Source: CAZZKG01 sp964654825 (lineage in GTDB: Bacteria > Gemmatimonadota > CAZMKB01). From it: a stretch of 33,733 nt of DNA. This document shows, one piece after another, positions 16,572-25,810 of the stretch (positions within the stretch are counted from its first letter, which is position 1; the number at the start of each line of letters is the position of its first letter). The notes beneath the pieces are model-generated. The model was not told the DNA's origin. It ran no database searches and saw nothing but the letters and a program-made list of their open reading frames with translations. The stretch covers positions 1-33,733 of the forward strand of contig CAZZKG010000041.1 in NCBI GenBank assembly GCA_964654825.1, written 5' to 3'. The position numbers and the translations under genes were made by a program.

Positions 16572-17096
16572 ATGTCTAGAAAAAAAGTTACTTTTCTCTT
16601 TCCGTTCCTTTCTCTTCTGCTTTTCCTGGTACTCTCGTTTCTGCGCTGCTCCAGCACCGATGTGGCTAGGAACCCGATGGTACCAGGTGTGGGAGAGTCG
16701 GAAGAACTCGTGATGTCATCTGCACAGGCACCTGACAATTTTCAGGATCGCCTGCTTCTGACCCTGCCCGGGGAGTTGCTCGACCGCTCGGACATCAGAA
16801 TGTTCCCAAGCAGGCTGGATGCCAGGGATGCACATCTTCTGTTTGTGGACATACCTGATCCGAAGGTATATCTCTTCGATTTCGGACCTGAAGGGAAGAA
16901 GTTCAAACGTCCTCTGAGGATCACTGTATCACTTGACAAGGCCGACCTTGGTAACTCCAGGGCGAGAAAGATAAAAGTGTATTACCTGACTGATCAGGGT
17001 AAGATCCAACCGGTCCCCTCTCAATGGAACAGGAGAGATAATACCCTGAGCTTCTGGGTCAAGCACTTTTCGAGATACGCTCTTTCGAGGGAATAG
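16572..17096 (+). CDS. Putative surface lipoprotein with ZU5-like C-terminal domain, under the c-di-GMP riboswitch
   Basis: 174 aa. Basic start MSRKK, a strong hydrophobic segment (residues 7-25), then FLRCSS, probably a relaxed lipobox with Cys26 as lipidation site. The remainder is predicted beta-rich and ends KIKVYYLTDQGKIQPVPS ... LSFWVKHFSRYALSRE. The fPl.itvsl ... yy ... pvps ... v.HFS.Yal pattern resembles ZU5-like domains found in secreted proteins. Ribosome site AAGGAGG is ideal. It is the first gene after the sigma-54 promoter, GEMM-I riboswitch and terminator, so it should be expressed when c-di-GMP is high; adhesion or envelope function is inferred. The HD-GYP gene begins 82 bases after its stop. 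Confidence 0.7.
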   Translation: MSRKKVTFLFPFLSLLLFLVLSFLRCSSTDVARNPMVPGVGESEELVMSSAQAPDNFQDRLLLTLPGELLDRSDIRMFPSRLDARDAHLLFVDIPDPKVYLFDFGPEGKKFKRPLRITVSLDKADLGNSRARKIKVYYLTDQGKIQPVPSQWNRRDNTLSFWVKHFSRYALSRE

Positions 17097-17178
17097 TGAA
17101 AAAAGGCAGGCAGACCGGTTTATTAAGGGGAATGAATTTTGCAGTTCTCATTTCGGGAGAATTCGAAACACCAGGAAG

Positions 17179-18918
17179 ATGAAGGCCGACATGAACGGTG
17201 TGAACACACAAACATCCACCACACCCTCGGAGGTCAGGATCCGGGAGCTCCTCGACAAGGGGAAGAAGCAGGACCTCCTGGGCGAGTACAAAATGGCGCT
17301 GGAATCCTTCGAGAAGGCAGTGAGAATCAGCCGGGCCTGTGGTGAGTCGGTTCTCAACGCTGAAGCACTGCGGAGGATCGGTCACATTCATTCCAAGCGG
17401 AGTGACTGGTCCAGCGCTCTCGAGAACTACACGAAAAGCCTCGAGGTGGCACAGGTGGCAGGGGATGAGATCAGCGCAGCCAACGCGATGTGCGCGATGG
17501 GGACGGTCCACCTCGAGCGCGGAGAATGGGACAGGGTCAAGTCGTGTTATGAGAAAGCGCTCGAGATCGCAACAGCCCGGAAGGAAGGCCGCCTCCAGGC
17601 CCAGGTCTTCAACAATCTCGGAGCGATGTATAACATCCTCGGTGAGTGGAAGGAGGCTATCTGGTGTTACGAGAAGAGCATCCCGCTGTTGAGGATAATG
17701 AAAAATCAGCGTGGACTCGCTGAGACGTACAACAATCTGGGCATGACCTATCGTGACAAGAACGACCTCAGGACTGCGAATCGCTATTTCAAGAAAAGCC
17801 TTGAGATGGCAAGGTCCACCGGTGACATTCGTCTCACAGCCACCATAAACCTGAACAGAGCCGAGGCTTCTCTCAAACTCGAAGACCTGGAAGAGGCCCG
17901 GGAACGATGCGAGGAAGCTTTCGAAATCCTCAACCGCATCAAGGACAAGCTCGGAATAGCCGAAGCACTCAAACTCTACGGGATCATATACCGGGAGATG
18001 CGCAAGTATTCACTTGCCCAGTATCATCTCAACGAGAGCATCAGAATCAACACCGAATGCCGCAACCCGCTTGGAATAGCGGAGTCGCTGCGGGAGGAGG
18101 GTCTCCTCTATCAGAAGAAAGGTGACAGCAGGGAAGCGCTCACCGCCCTCGGCCAATCTTTCAAGGCTTTTATGGACCTGAAGGCAAGGAAATATCTCGA
18201 GGATGTCGACAAAGAGATTTACGAGCTGGAAGAGATTTATTTCAAGATTGCGCAGTCCATGGGAGAGGCGGTTGAATCGAAAGACACCTACACCTACGGT
18301 CACTCACAGAGAGTAGCCAGTTACGCCATGGAGCTCGCCGAGCATCTCGGTCTCAACGAGGAAGAGAAAAAGACCATCCTCCTTGCCGCTTTCCTCCACG
18401 ACCTCGGCAAGGTGAAGGTGCCGAAGAAAATACTTTCCAAGCCCGGTCGTCTCACGGAGGATGAGTTTGCCGAAATTAAGAATCACCCGAGGTGGGGACT
18501 GGACAAACTGGAGAACATAGATTTTCCCTGGGCCGTGAAACCCCTCATCATCCACCACCACGAACGGTACAATGGAGAAGGATATCCGGACGGGCTCAAG
18601 GGAGAGGGTATCCCATTCGGAGCGCGGCTCATCGGGGTGTGCGACTTCTTCGACGCCCTCACCACCGACAGGCCGTACCGGCCGGCACTTTCGATCAAGC
18701 AGGCTATCTCTATCATGAAGAAGGAGACGGGAGCAATACTGGATCCAAGCCTCACACCGCTCTTCATCCGAATCATCGAGAACAAGATGAAGGAAGCCCC
18801 CTTAGGTGGGCAGGACGACTACGAGGAATTCATCAGCCTCTGGAACAAGAGCGCCGCAAAAAGGATGAACGGGTTCGAAGGGGGAAAGAACCTCAAAATC
18901 GCCGGGCTCGCCTCCTGA
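17179..18918 (+). CDS. TPR-repeat HD-GYP phosphodiesterase (c-di-GMP hydrolase)
   Basis: 579 aa, no signal peptide. Residues about 20-350 form a run of about eight TPR repeats of roughly 40 aa (for example YKMALESFEKAVRISRACG, WKEAIWCYEKSIPLL). The C-terminal HD-GYP domain (about 360-540) has all key residues: YGHSQRVASYA at 374, HDLGK at 407-411, the paired HHHERYNGEGYPDGL with GYP at 468-470, and GARLIGVCDFFDALTTDRPYR. Such domains hydrolyse c-di-GMP to pGpG or GMP at a metal centre; TPRs usually serve partner binding. The start could also be the ATG at 17191. It likely shares the riboswitch-controlled transcript, which gives a negative feedback loop. The last codons and stop lie inside a repeat shared with 28649-28765. 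Confidence 0.92.
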   Translation: MKADMNGVNTQTSTTPSEVRIRELLDKGKKQDLLGEYKMALESFEKAVRISRACGESVLNAEALRRIGHIHSKRSDWSSALENYTKSLEVAQVAGDEISAANAMCAMGTVHLERGEWDRVKSCYEKALEIATARKEGRLQAQVFNNLGAMYNILGEWKEAIWCYEKSIPLLRIMKNQRGLAETYNNLGMTYRDKNDLRTANRYFKKSLEMARSTGDIRLTATINLNRAEASLKLEDLEEARERCEEAFEILNRIKDKLGIAEALKLYGIIYREMRKYSLAQYHLNESIRINTECRNPLGIAESLREEGLLYQKKGDSREALTALGQSFKAFMDLKARKYLEDVDKEIYELEEIYFKIAQSMGEAVESKDTYTYGHSQRVASYAMELAEHLGLNEEEKKTILLAAFLHDLGKVKVPKKILSKPGRLTEDEFAEIKNHPRWGLDKLENIDFPWAVKPLIIHHHERYNGEGYPDGLKGEGIPFGARLIGVCDFFDALTTDRPYRPALSIKQAISIMKKETGAILDPSLTPLFIRIIENKMKEAPLGGQDDYEEFISLWNKSAAKRMNGFEGGKNLKIAGLAS

Positions 18919-19020
18919 CGGAATACCGACACACGCATCACCGCAGATTGAAACCACCAAACACTTCTCTCAGAAAATCTTTTTCTTCGCCGGTGAAATA
19001 TCTCGTGACATAAAGTGCGG
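18904..19020. repeat. Displaced copy of the flippase gene 3' end (copy A)
   Basis: These 117 bases align without gaps to 28649-28765, which includes the last 27 codons of the flippase (minus-strand peptide ALYVTRYFTGEEKDFLREVF...) and about 35 bases downstream of its stop. The copy starts inside the last codons of the HD-GYP gene (GGGCTCGCCT) and ends where IS91-like sequence begins. A third, shorter copy is at 23777-23854. There is no flippase body here. Confidence 0.8.
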
Positions 19021-19520
19021 TATGATAACAGCTCCGCCCACTTTCTCCTCCAGTGCGTGGGAGCGGGTGATCACCTATCCCAGGTTCATGTGTAAGCGTC
19101 CGTTCTCGAATGAGGCCACATGAGCATGTTCGCTGTGACAGACTCCGTGATAAGTGTACACTCGAGGAAAGCACGCAGCACTTCACGTCTTGCGAGTTCC
19201 GAAATGTCCACCGGAGATAGAAAAGAACAACGAACGAATGAGCTGTCGGGAAGATAAACGCCATCGGAAACAAGACTGTGGCAGTGGGGATGGAAGTTCC
19301 CGGCCCGGTTGCCGAAGTGGTCCAGTTCATGAATACGGTGACGCACCGAGGCATTTGAGGTGACCGAACCGCAAGGCGTGAGGAGGGCGAATACCCGTAG
19401 GGTATTTAACCGATGAGCAACGCAGTGGGTCTGGATGCATCAGCGGCCGAATGCCATCGTATATATGAACAGGGCCACTACAGTCTGTACTGAAACTACC
19501 CTGCCGGGTACACCCTCAGA
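19021..19520 (-). pseudogene. IS91-family transposase remnant (copy A)
   Basis: Minus-strand fragments read HRIHELDHFGNRAGNFHPHC, then HSLVSDGVYLPD, and later SPVDISELARREVLRAFLE and ANMLMWPHS, the order and motifs (FHPHxHxLxxDG, ELxRRxVL, WPHSG) of IS91/IS801-type Y2 rolling-circle transposases. There is no intact frame, start or stop. A segment of about 110-125 bases (about 19344-19470, with the palindrome AATACCCGTAGGGTATT at 19390-19406) is present here but not in the related remnant at 28482. The rest up to 19583 holds no gene. Confidence 0.65.
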
Positions 19521-19583
19521 CTCTCGGAGTTGACCTGTTTTCCAAATGATTAGCAGTATAGGTGTTGAATTTTTGAGGAGAAA

Positions 19584-22076
19584 TTACTTCAGCATCACCA
19601 TTTTCCTCGTATACACACTCTCTGCACTCCTCAAAGTGTAAAGATATATCCCAGATGATGCTTGTTCTCCTTTCTCATCCCTCCCATCCCACACTACCCT
19701 GTGATTCCCTGGCTCAAGCTCTGAATCGATCAGGGTTTTTACCTGTCTCCCTCGAATGTCATAGATGGTGAGGTTCACATGTTGCTTTACTCCCACATTG
19801 CCGGCTATGTTCAAGGAGATTATTGTAGTCGGATTGAAGGGATTGGGTCGGTTCTGTTCAAGATCTAAAGTCTGGGGGATTCCAGAACTCTCTCTAGGAT
19901 CTTCTATAATGGTAGTTGAGCGAGGGATTGCAAAATGAGGGAATCCGGGGAGGTCCAACTTGGCAACGAAGACATCCCAGGCACCGTTGTGTGATTCATC
20001 ATAGGCTCCCGTGGTAGTTGGGAAATCGGAGGAAATAGTATACCCCGTTACTACAGAATTTCCTGAGGGATCCAGACGGACAGCAACGCAGTAGTCTGAG
20101 TTATGTCCACCCAGGAAAGTGCTCCAGAGTAAAGTCATACCTCCTGCATCCAACTTGGTTACAAAGGCATCATCGTCACCATTGAAAGACTGGTCAAAGG
20201 CTCTCTGGGTTGTTGGGAAGTCGGAGGAATCGGTAGATCCATTCACTACCGGATTTCCAGAGGGATCAAGGGAAAGAGAATGACCATACTCGCTGCCGCT
20301 TCCCCCCAGAAAAGTACTCCATATAAGAGCGCTCCCGCTGGCATCCAACCTGACCACGAAAACGTCACCGTAACCATTATACGATTCATCATAGGCCCCT
20401 GGAGTCGTTGGGAAGTTTGAGGATCCAGTCCTACCCGTCACCACGGGATTCCCCGAAGAGTCGAGGGATAGGGCGAGACCCAGATCCTCAGAATTTCCCC
20501 CCAGGAATGTACTCCAGAGAAGCATACTCCCACTTTGATCCAGTTTGGCAATGAAGACATCGTCACTGCCATTGTGCGATTCATCATAGGCTCCGGAGGT
20601 TGTAGGGAAGTTGGAGGACAAGGTGTTCCCAGCCACTACTGGATTACCAGAGGGATCAAGGGCGACAGCACGACCTTTATCCTCGTTACTCCCACCCAGG
20701 AACGTGCTCCAGAGAAGAGTGCTACCCCCTGCATTCAACTTGGCTACGAAGACATCGTAGAGGTCGTTATATGATTCATCATAGACTCCTGGGGTTACGG
20801 GAAAGTCAGAGGAAGTGGTATACCCTGTCACTACGGAATTCCCCGAAAGATCAAGGGAAAGTCCACAGCCCCAATCGTAACCACTTCCCCCCACGAAGGT
20901 GCTCCAAAGGAGCGTGCTCCCCTCTGCATCCAGCTTAGCTACGAAAACATCACCCCACCCGTTGTGTGATTCATCATAGGCCCCTGGTGTGATTGGAAAG
21001 TCTGAGGAATCGGTCCTTCCCGTTATCACGGGATTCCCCGAAGTGTCGAGGGAGAGGAAATAGGACTCTTCATAGCCACTTCCCCCCACGAAGGTGCTCC
21101 AGAGAAGAGTGCCGCCCCCTTCATCCAGTTTAGCCACGAAAACATCAGGGCCGGCATTGTATGATTCATCATAAGCCCCGGGAGTTGTAGGGAAGTCGGA
21201 GGAAAAAGTCTCCCCCAACACCACGGTATTCCCTGAATTATCAATGGAGAGAGCTCGGCTGTATTCGGTGTTACTGGCCCCCAGAAAGGTACTCCAGAGA
21301 AGAGTCGAGGGATTGTCCCTTTGTCTCGATGGGAGTAGATTAGAATCCCCCGAATCCATGAGAAGTAATTTTCCCATTTCCTGTCCCAACCCCGATCGCA
21401 AAAAGGACAACCATCCCACACACGTCTGCACCCAAATAGAACTGTTAGGTTGATCAAGTACTCTGTCCTGACCCTCATAGTGGAAGCGCACAACCGAAGG
21501 ATCCGATCCCGGAGCAGACATCACTTCATAAAAGAGTTCCCCTCCTTCCAAGCGCAAGATCAGATCTACACCTGTCCAGACCCCACGGTAGATGACCTCA
21601 CGAAAAGTGGCAATGTTGGTTCGCCATTTCGAAGGATCATTCCCGAGGAAAAAATGATTCTTTTCAGGAAGCTCCCCCCGTACCTCGACGTGCGGTGAAG
21701 GATTGGCGCCATCGAAGTGGATCCATATGGCACAACCGCGTCGTGGTGTGGTCTTTCTCCCCTTTTGAATTTGCATCCTGTCGAATCCACGAATCTCAGG
21801 CTCTGCAGGAGATCCTCCATCCGGTCCAGGGTCCGGAATCTGTTCTCGGAGATCCAGTACGATGGCCTCCTCCGTCAGGTAGATCGCCGCCCCCGGGCCA
21901 GAAGCATAATAGAGAACCCGAGAATCCACCTGCCCCTGATTCTCGATGAATCCTGCAGAAACTCGACTGGTGGAGAAGGGGACGCTGAGAGTCATGTTCG
22001 AAAGGAAGATAGTCAGGATTGCGATTGACTGACGCACCATGAAACATTTCCCGGTGAATAACAGGATTCTTCTCAA
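19584..22076 (-). CDS. Secreted seven-bladed SBBP beta-propeller protein with C-terminal FlgD-like sorting domain
   Basis: 830 aa. A signal peptide (hydrophobic core SIAILTIFLSNMTLSV, cleavage near SRVSA) precedes GFIENQGQVDSRVLYYASG, the usual N-terminal module of SBBP proteins (about 40-235). Seven tandem repeats of 65 aa follow (about 250-705), each with LLWSTFLGGS, DPSGNPVVTGxTxSSDFPTT and a DVFVAKLD segment, as in PF06739. The C-terminus has QNRPNPFNPTT and ends in YTRKMVMLK, a type IX-like/FlgD-like sorting domain typical of FCB bacteria. Likely cell-surface or secreted; ligand unknown. Start is TTG (22076) with AGAGGGA at good distance; ATG at 22040 is an alternative that still leaves the signal peptide intact. 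Confidence 0.88.
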   Translation of the reverse strand: MRRILLFTGKCFMVRQSIAILTIFLSNMTLSVPFSTSRVSAGFIENQGQVDSRVLYYASGPGAAIYLTEEAIVLDLREQIPDPGPDGGSPAEPEIRGFDRMQIQKGRKTTPRRGCAIWIHFDGANPSPHVEVRGELPEKNHFFLGNDPSKWRTNIATFREVIYRGVWTGVDLILRLEGGELFYEVMSAPGSDPSVVRFHYEGQDRVLDQPNSSIWVQTCVGWLSFLRSGLGQEMGKLLLMDSGDSNLLPSRQRDNPSTLLWSTFLGASNTEYSRALSIDNSGNTVVLGETFSSDFPTTPGAYDESYNAGPDVFVAKLDEGGGTLLWSTFVGGSGYEESYFLSLDTSGNPVITGRTDSSDFPITPGAYDESHNGWGDVFVAKLDAEGSTLLWSTFVGGSGYDWGCGLSLDLSGNSVVTGYTTSSDFPVTPGVYDESYNDLYDVFVAKLNAGGSTLLWSTFLGGSNEDKGRAVALDPSGNPVVAGNTLSSNFPTTSGAYDESHNGSDDVFIAKLDQSGSMLLWSTFLGGNSEDLGLALSLDSSGNPVVTGRTGSSNFPTTPGAYDESYNGYGDVFVVRLDASGSALIWSTFLGGSGSEYGHSLSLDPSGNPVVNGSTDSSDFPTTQRAFDQSFNGDDDAFVTKLDAGGMTLLWSTFLGGHNSDYCVAVRLDPSGNSVVTGYTISSDFPTTTGAYDESHNGAWDVFVAKLDLPGFPHFAIPRSTTIIEDPRESSGIPQTLDLEQNRPNPFNPTTIISLNIAGNVGVKQHVNLTIYDIRGRQVKTLIDSELEPGNHRVVWDGRDEKGEQASSGIYLYTLRSAESVYTRKMVMLK
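19960..21325. repeat. Seven tandem 195-bp coding repeats
   Basis: The DNA of the SBBP propeller is periodic at exactly 195 bases: the TTGGC/TTAGC-ACGAA-GAC motif recurs at about 19960, 20155, 20350, 20545, 20740, 20935 and 21130. No unit differs in length, indicating recent duplication or selection against indels. Such arrays are prone to assembly collapse. Confidence 0.85.
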
Positions 22077-22423
22077 GATACGATCCCTCTAAGAACCTAT
22101 CCGAGTAACCTCCGGATGGTAGCGATTGCCACAAGGTATTGTGCCTAATGACATTGAAAAACTACGTTGAGCGAGTCTGAAAAGAATAGGGCACCAGTCT
22201 TGGCAAAGTGTGAAGTAACTTAATCGATAAAATCAAAAATTCAACTTTCCTCCATTTCGTTTCTACTTTGATTCTACCAAGGCTATCAAGAAATGTCAAT
22301 CTGAAAATCTCATTTTCCCGTCTGAATATCCCTCAATATATTTCAAAGACAACCTTCTCTATAAGTGTTCAACAACCAGATTCCCCCTCCAGGGCACACT
22401 GATCCTTCCGGGAGTGGAATAGA

Positions 22424-22745
22424 TCATCTCACCCCTTCACCTTTGGAAGTATATTTGAAAGTCTTATAATCGAAGCTTGAACCGATCCCCGTGCTTCGAC
22501 CCATGACGAATGTATTATCCTCTTCATCAACAACGATTGCTCTTGCCTCATCCCAAGCATTTACCGGGCCATTATATGTTTACTCCACAGCTCATTTCCG
22601 TCAGTATCGTACTTTAGGGTTGAATAGTCGAAATCCGTTTCCGTGCCCTGACTCATCCCCGTCACGTAAACATATCCATCATCATCCACCGCTACTGCCT
22701 GGACCTTTGACAGGGCTCCACGCCTGTGCTGTGAATCCATGCACT
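22424..22745 (-). pseudogene. Fragment of another SBBP-type propeller gene, frameshifted
   Basis: On the minus strand a first frame reads VQAVAVDDDGYVYVTGMSQG and DYSTLKYDTDGNELWSK. The sense then continues in a shifted frame with YNGPVNAWDEARAIVVDEED, DYKTFKYTSKGEG and a stop at 22424. Two adjoining repeats of a YVTGxSxGxxxDYxTxKY propeller are clear, with a frame break between, so this is a degraded 3' piece. The flanking 22077-22423 holds nothing else recognisable. Confidence 0.75.
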
Positions 22746-22767
22746 CATAAAAACTAACGTGTCATTC

Positions 22768-23196
22768 TTAAAGTGCAGTCGTACGAAGACGGTTGCGGAT
22801 CATAAAGTAGCAGATCCAGCATATCAGGCTGATTATTACCGCAATTGCCGTAACCTCGGGATGTTTAGACCAAAGCCAGTGAACACCCTCAATTTCAGAT
22901 GATGAAATATCTCCAAAAGAGAATGGTAAGGCGGTACAGAAAATAGCAATGACTAAGAAAATGGTTCGAAACCTGAGTAATCTTTTGGTCTTTTTTAGAA
23001 CAATCAATTCATCCTCCGGTTTAAGTATTATAGGAATATCTTCAGGCAGTTCCTTTGTCGATTGTCTCTGCATCTCCGAGGCAAATTCAGGATTTTTGTC
23101 AAAGTAAGATTCTACTAGATTCCTGGTGTCTTCGCTGGCTTCATCGGCAAAATAAAGCGGCAATAAATCCATAATGACTTTATCTGTGACTTTCAT
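22768..23196 (-). CDS. Putative anti-sigma factor, membrane protein
   Basis: 142 aa from the ATG at 23196 (ribosome site GAGG). The N-terminal cytoplasmic part, MKVTDKVIMDLLPLYFADEA followed by SEDTRNLVESYFDKNPEFA, resembles the anti-sigma fold of small membrane regulators that lack the zinc-binding HxxxCxxC. Two hydrophobic segments follow (about 83-102 and 115-137). The gene lies 19 bases after an ECF sigma gene on the same strand, the usual order of a sigma/anti-sigma operon. The inferred role is to hold that sigma factor at the membrane; the signal is unknown. Identification rests on context plus weak similarity. Confidence 0.65.
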   Translation of the reverse strand: MKVTDKVIMDLLPLYFADEASEDTRNLVESYFDKNPEFASEMQRQSTKELPEDIPIILKPEDELIVLKKTKRLLRFRTIFLVIAIFCTALPFSFGDISSSEIEGVHWLWSKHPEVTAIAVIISLICWICYFMIRNRLRTTAL

Positions 23197-23215
23197 TACG
23201 CTTTTCCTCCTCAGT

Positions 23216-23695
23216 TTAAAGATGTGATGCAAGTCTGAGTCGAGCTCGATGAACCCTGACTTTGATTGCGTTGACGGACAAGCCAAGCACTCGGGCTATT
23301 TCTTGATAGGATAGATCATCATAAGCTCTCATAATTATAGCGGCGCGATCAACTTCAGGCAGCGCTTGTAGCGCCGCTAAAACATTCTGAAGTTCTAAAC
23401 GACTTTCGGTCAGAGCATCCGGACGGGGAGCGGGATCGATCATGTTAACATCCAAATCAACTGTCTCCTTTCTATCGCGTTGTCTTTGCAAGAATAAATT
23501 CCGAGCAATGGTAAACAGATAGGCTTTTACTGTTTCAACAATGATATCGTTCTTTGTTGTCCAGAGCCGGATAAAAGTTTCCGATGTAATGTCTTTAGCC
23601 TGGTCAGAGTTGCCGCAAAGCCAAAAGGAGAAACGATAAACCTCCTGCGCATAGCGCTGGTAAATATTATGAAAACTGATTTCAGATACATTCAT
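23216..23695 (-). CDS. ECF-type RNA polymerase sigma factor
   Basis: 159 aa from the ATG at 23695. Region 2 is seen in FHNIYQRYAQEVYRFSFWL and AKDITSETFIRLWTTKNDI; region 4 in LQALPEVDRAAIIMRAYDDLSYQEIARVLGLSVNAIKVRVHRARLRL, with a typical DLSYxEIAxxLGxSxxxVKxRxHRAR helix-turn-helix. The 172-aa form with a TTG start (23734) and an ATG at 23710 are alternatives; none has a clear ribosome site. Anti-sigma gene follows in operon. The regulon is unknown; the neighbouring secreted propeller genes are possible targets. Confidence 0.88.
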   Translation of the reverse strand: MNVSEISFHNIYQRYAQEVYRFSFWLCGNSDQAKDITSETFIRLWTTKNDIIVETVKAYLFTIARNLFLQRQRDRKETVDLDVNMIDPAPRPDALTESRLELQNVLAALQALPEVDRAAIIMRAYDDLSYQEIARVLGLSVNAIKVRVHRARLRLASHL

Positions 23696-23776
23696 ATCTA
23701 TACTATGCATGAGTAACTGAAAGGTTACAACCAAATTGAAGACTTCTTCTTATTGATTGGCTACCGCACGGCGAGC

Positions 23777-23854
23777 ACGGATTACCGACCCACGCTTCAC
23801 CGCAGATTGAAACCACCAAACACTTCTCTCAGGAAATCTTTTTCTTCACCGGTG
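23777..23854. repeat. Displaced copy of the flippase gene 3' end (copy B)
   Basis: About 78 bases (ACGGATTACCGAC ... TCACCGGTG) match copies A and C, covering the last ~20 codons of the flippase (with stop) and about 20 bases beyond. It sits alone between the ECF sigma and FG-GAP genes. Nothing else is recognised in 23735-24040. Confidence 0.75.
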
Positions 23855-24040
23855 CAAAGCATAGCGCGGACATCATTCCTTCCTGTTCATTTACCTGATT
23901 CGTAAGATTCTCTCATCTTGTTACACATATTCAGTAAGATGGGGTCTCCAGAGCAATATCTGATCAGCTTATAGCAATTCAAAGAAACTCGAAGGAACTG
24001 GTCTAAAAGCGGAAGCGAGAGATAAGAAAGGGGTCATACT

Positions 24041-25810
24041 ATGTTCCAGACACATTTGATTCGAACAGGTTCTTACAGGGAAAACCGCAGAAGAGCTTAC
24101 CGCACATATGTGTACATGTTAGGATTGGTGGCGTTTATATCTTTAAATCCTACAGGTTGTATATACGGTTCAGAGCCGGGAACGGTATTTGCTGTCGACC
24201 TCCAGGGCCCGATCTATTCGTCGCCGATCGTGGCTGATATTGACCAGGACGGATTACAAGAGATTCTGGTGGGTTCGGATTCGGACTATCTCTATTGTCT
24301 GGACCCTACCGGACTCATCAAGTGGCAGTTTCAGACAGGGGATGATGTAAAATCCTCACCTGCTCTGGGAGACATTGACGGGGATGGTTACCTGGATGTC
24401 GTTTTTCAGTCTGAAGACCAATTTCTCTATGTCCTGGATCATGAAGGGCAACTTCTCTCTTCGGGTTGGCCTCAATCTTTAGGAGTATCTTCTGGCTCAT
24501 ATTATAAATCCACCCCTTCAATTGCAGATATCGATGGAGATTCAGAGCTTGAAATTGTGACACTTTCCCCAAAAGATAATTCTGGTATCCCGCCATACTC
24601 CAGTGTCCTGGTCCAGGCCTTTGAGTCAGATGGCTCGGAACTGTGGTCCTGGGAATGGGGATCCCCACTCCAGAGTGCGGGAGCAAATAATGCTGTTACC
24701 TCACCTGCCATCGCTGATGTAGACCGTGATGGAGTTTTGGATGTAGTTGTTTACTTCGGGCGTAGTTCTTCAGGTTATCTAAGTGGTGTTGCATTATTTG
24801 CTCTTCGGGGAACGGATGGTTACCCGATCTATGAAAATCCAGAGCTCATGGGTAGTGGATTTCAGACCCGCTCTTCCCCTTCGCTTGCTGATTTGAATAA
24901 AGACGGTATAATGGAATGCGCTGTCTCCGCTTTCAGTGATGGATTAACAGAGCTGATGATTCTTTCGATTGAGGATGACACCATTCTCTGGTCAGCAGTT
25001 TCTTCAGGAATATTGGATAATTATTCTCTGTCCTCCCCGGTCATTGGAAATATCAATCAGGACTTCTACTCTGAGATTATCGCTGGTGGTAGAATGATTG
25101 CTCTTGATAAGGATGGTGAAGTCCTCTGGAACGATTACAATGTCTATTCCAATAACTCGTCTGCCACTTTGGGTGATGTAGATAATGATGAAGAGATGGA
25201 AGTATTCGTTGCGACCTCGTCTCCCAAGGGTATGATATATGGATTTGATGGTGATGGTACGAGTCTACCGGGATTTCCACTAGAAGCCGATCCTGATTAC
25301 ACGATCGAGTCCACTCCGGTTCTCTGTGATTTAGACACAGATGGTACCATGGACATCGTGGTAGGATCTACGGATGGTAAATTGTACCGTTGGGAGACAG
25401 AATATGAGTACAACGAGCTGGGGATGGCCTCAGCTGCCTTCAAGGATGACATACGGCGGACCGGGCATTATCGTCCCGTTGTCGGAATCGAACTGAGTCC
25501 TGATGATGTGGATCTTGTTCCGGGTGAAACAGTCGAGATCGAAATCAAGGCAAGTAATAGTTCTTATCCAAGCCAGACAGTGCAGTTTTCCCTTGAAGCG
25601 GAGTTACCTTCGGGTCGAGTAGTTCCCATACTGACGGATTACCCGCCGGGGGGAATAACTCTAGGGGGATATGAGACGAAGAGTACAGTAGTACGGATCC
25701 CTGTGCCATCAAGAATACCCTCGGGCAAAGACATCCTTCTCACAGGTAAGGTTTACAGCATGTCGGGATATACGACGGACAGAGATGTCACTCAGTCGCA
25801 CATCCAATAG
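24041..25810 (+). CDS. Secreted FG-GAP/VCBS-type beta-propeller protein
   Basis: 589 aa. An N-terminal hydrophobic segment (about 24-40, ending LNPTGC) may be a signal peptide or lipobox. Residues about 50-480 hold at least eight calcium-binding-like motifs: DIDQDGLQEI, DIDGDGYLDVV, DIDGDSELEIV, DVDRDGVLDVV, DLNKDGIMECA, NINQDFYSEII, DVDNDEEMEVF, DLDTDGTMDIV. They alternate with LYCLDPTGLIKW-type strands, as in FG-GAP/PQQ-like propellers. The last about 100 aa form a beta-rich Ig-like domain (VVGIELSPDDVDLVPGETVE). No C-terminal sorting domain is seen. The function is likely surface binding; the substrate is unknown. Ribosome site AGAAAGGGG. Confidence 0.82.
   Translation: MFQTHLIRTGSYRENRRRAYRTYVYMLGLVAFISLNPTGCIYGSEPGTVFAVDLQGPIYSSPIVADIDQDGLQEILVGSDSDYLYCLDPTGLIKWQFQTGDDVKSSPALGDIDGDGYLDVVFQSEDQFLYVLDHEGQLLSSGWPQSLGVSSGSYYKSTPSIADIDGDSELEIVTLSPKDNSGIPPYSSVLVQAFESDGSELWSWEWGSPLQSAGANNAVTSPAIADVDRDGVLDVVVYFGRSSSGYLSGVALFALRGTDGYPIYENPELMGSGFQTRSSPSLADLNKDGIMECAVSAFSDGLTELMILSIEDDTILWSAVSSGILDNYSLSSPVIGNINQDFYSEIIAGGRMIALDKDGEVLWNDYNVYSNNSSATLGDVDNDEEMEVFVATSSPKGMIYGFDGDGTSLPGFPLEADPDYTIESTPVLCDLDTDGTMDIVVGSTDGKLYRWETEYEYNELGMASAAFKDDIRRTGHYRPVVGIELSPDDVDLVPGETVEIEIKASNSSYPSQTVQFSLEAELPSGRVVPILTDYPPGGITLGGYETKSTVVRIPVPSRIPSGKDILLTGKVYSMSGYTTDRDVTQSHIQ

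Noticed and set aside
19960..21325. CRISPR-like array
   Set aside because: The repeats are 195-bp coding units of a beta-propeller, with no short spacers.
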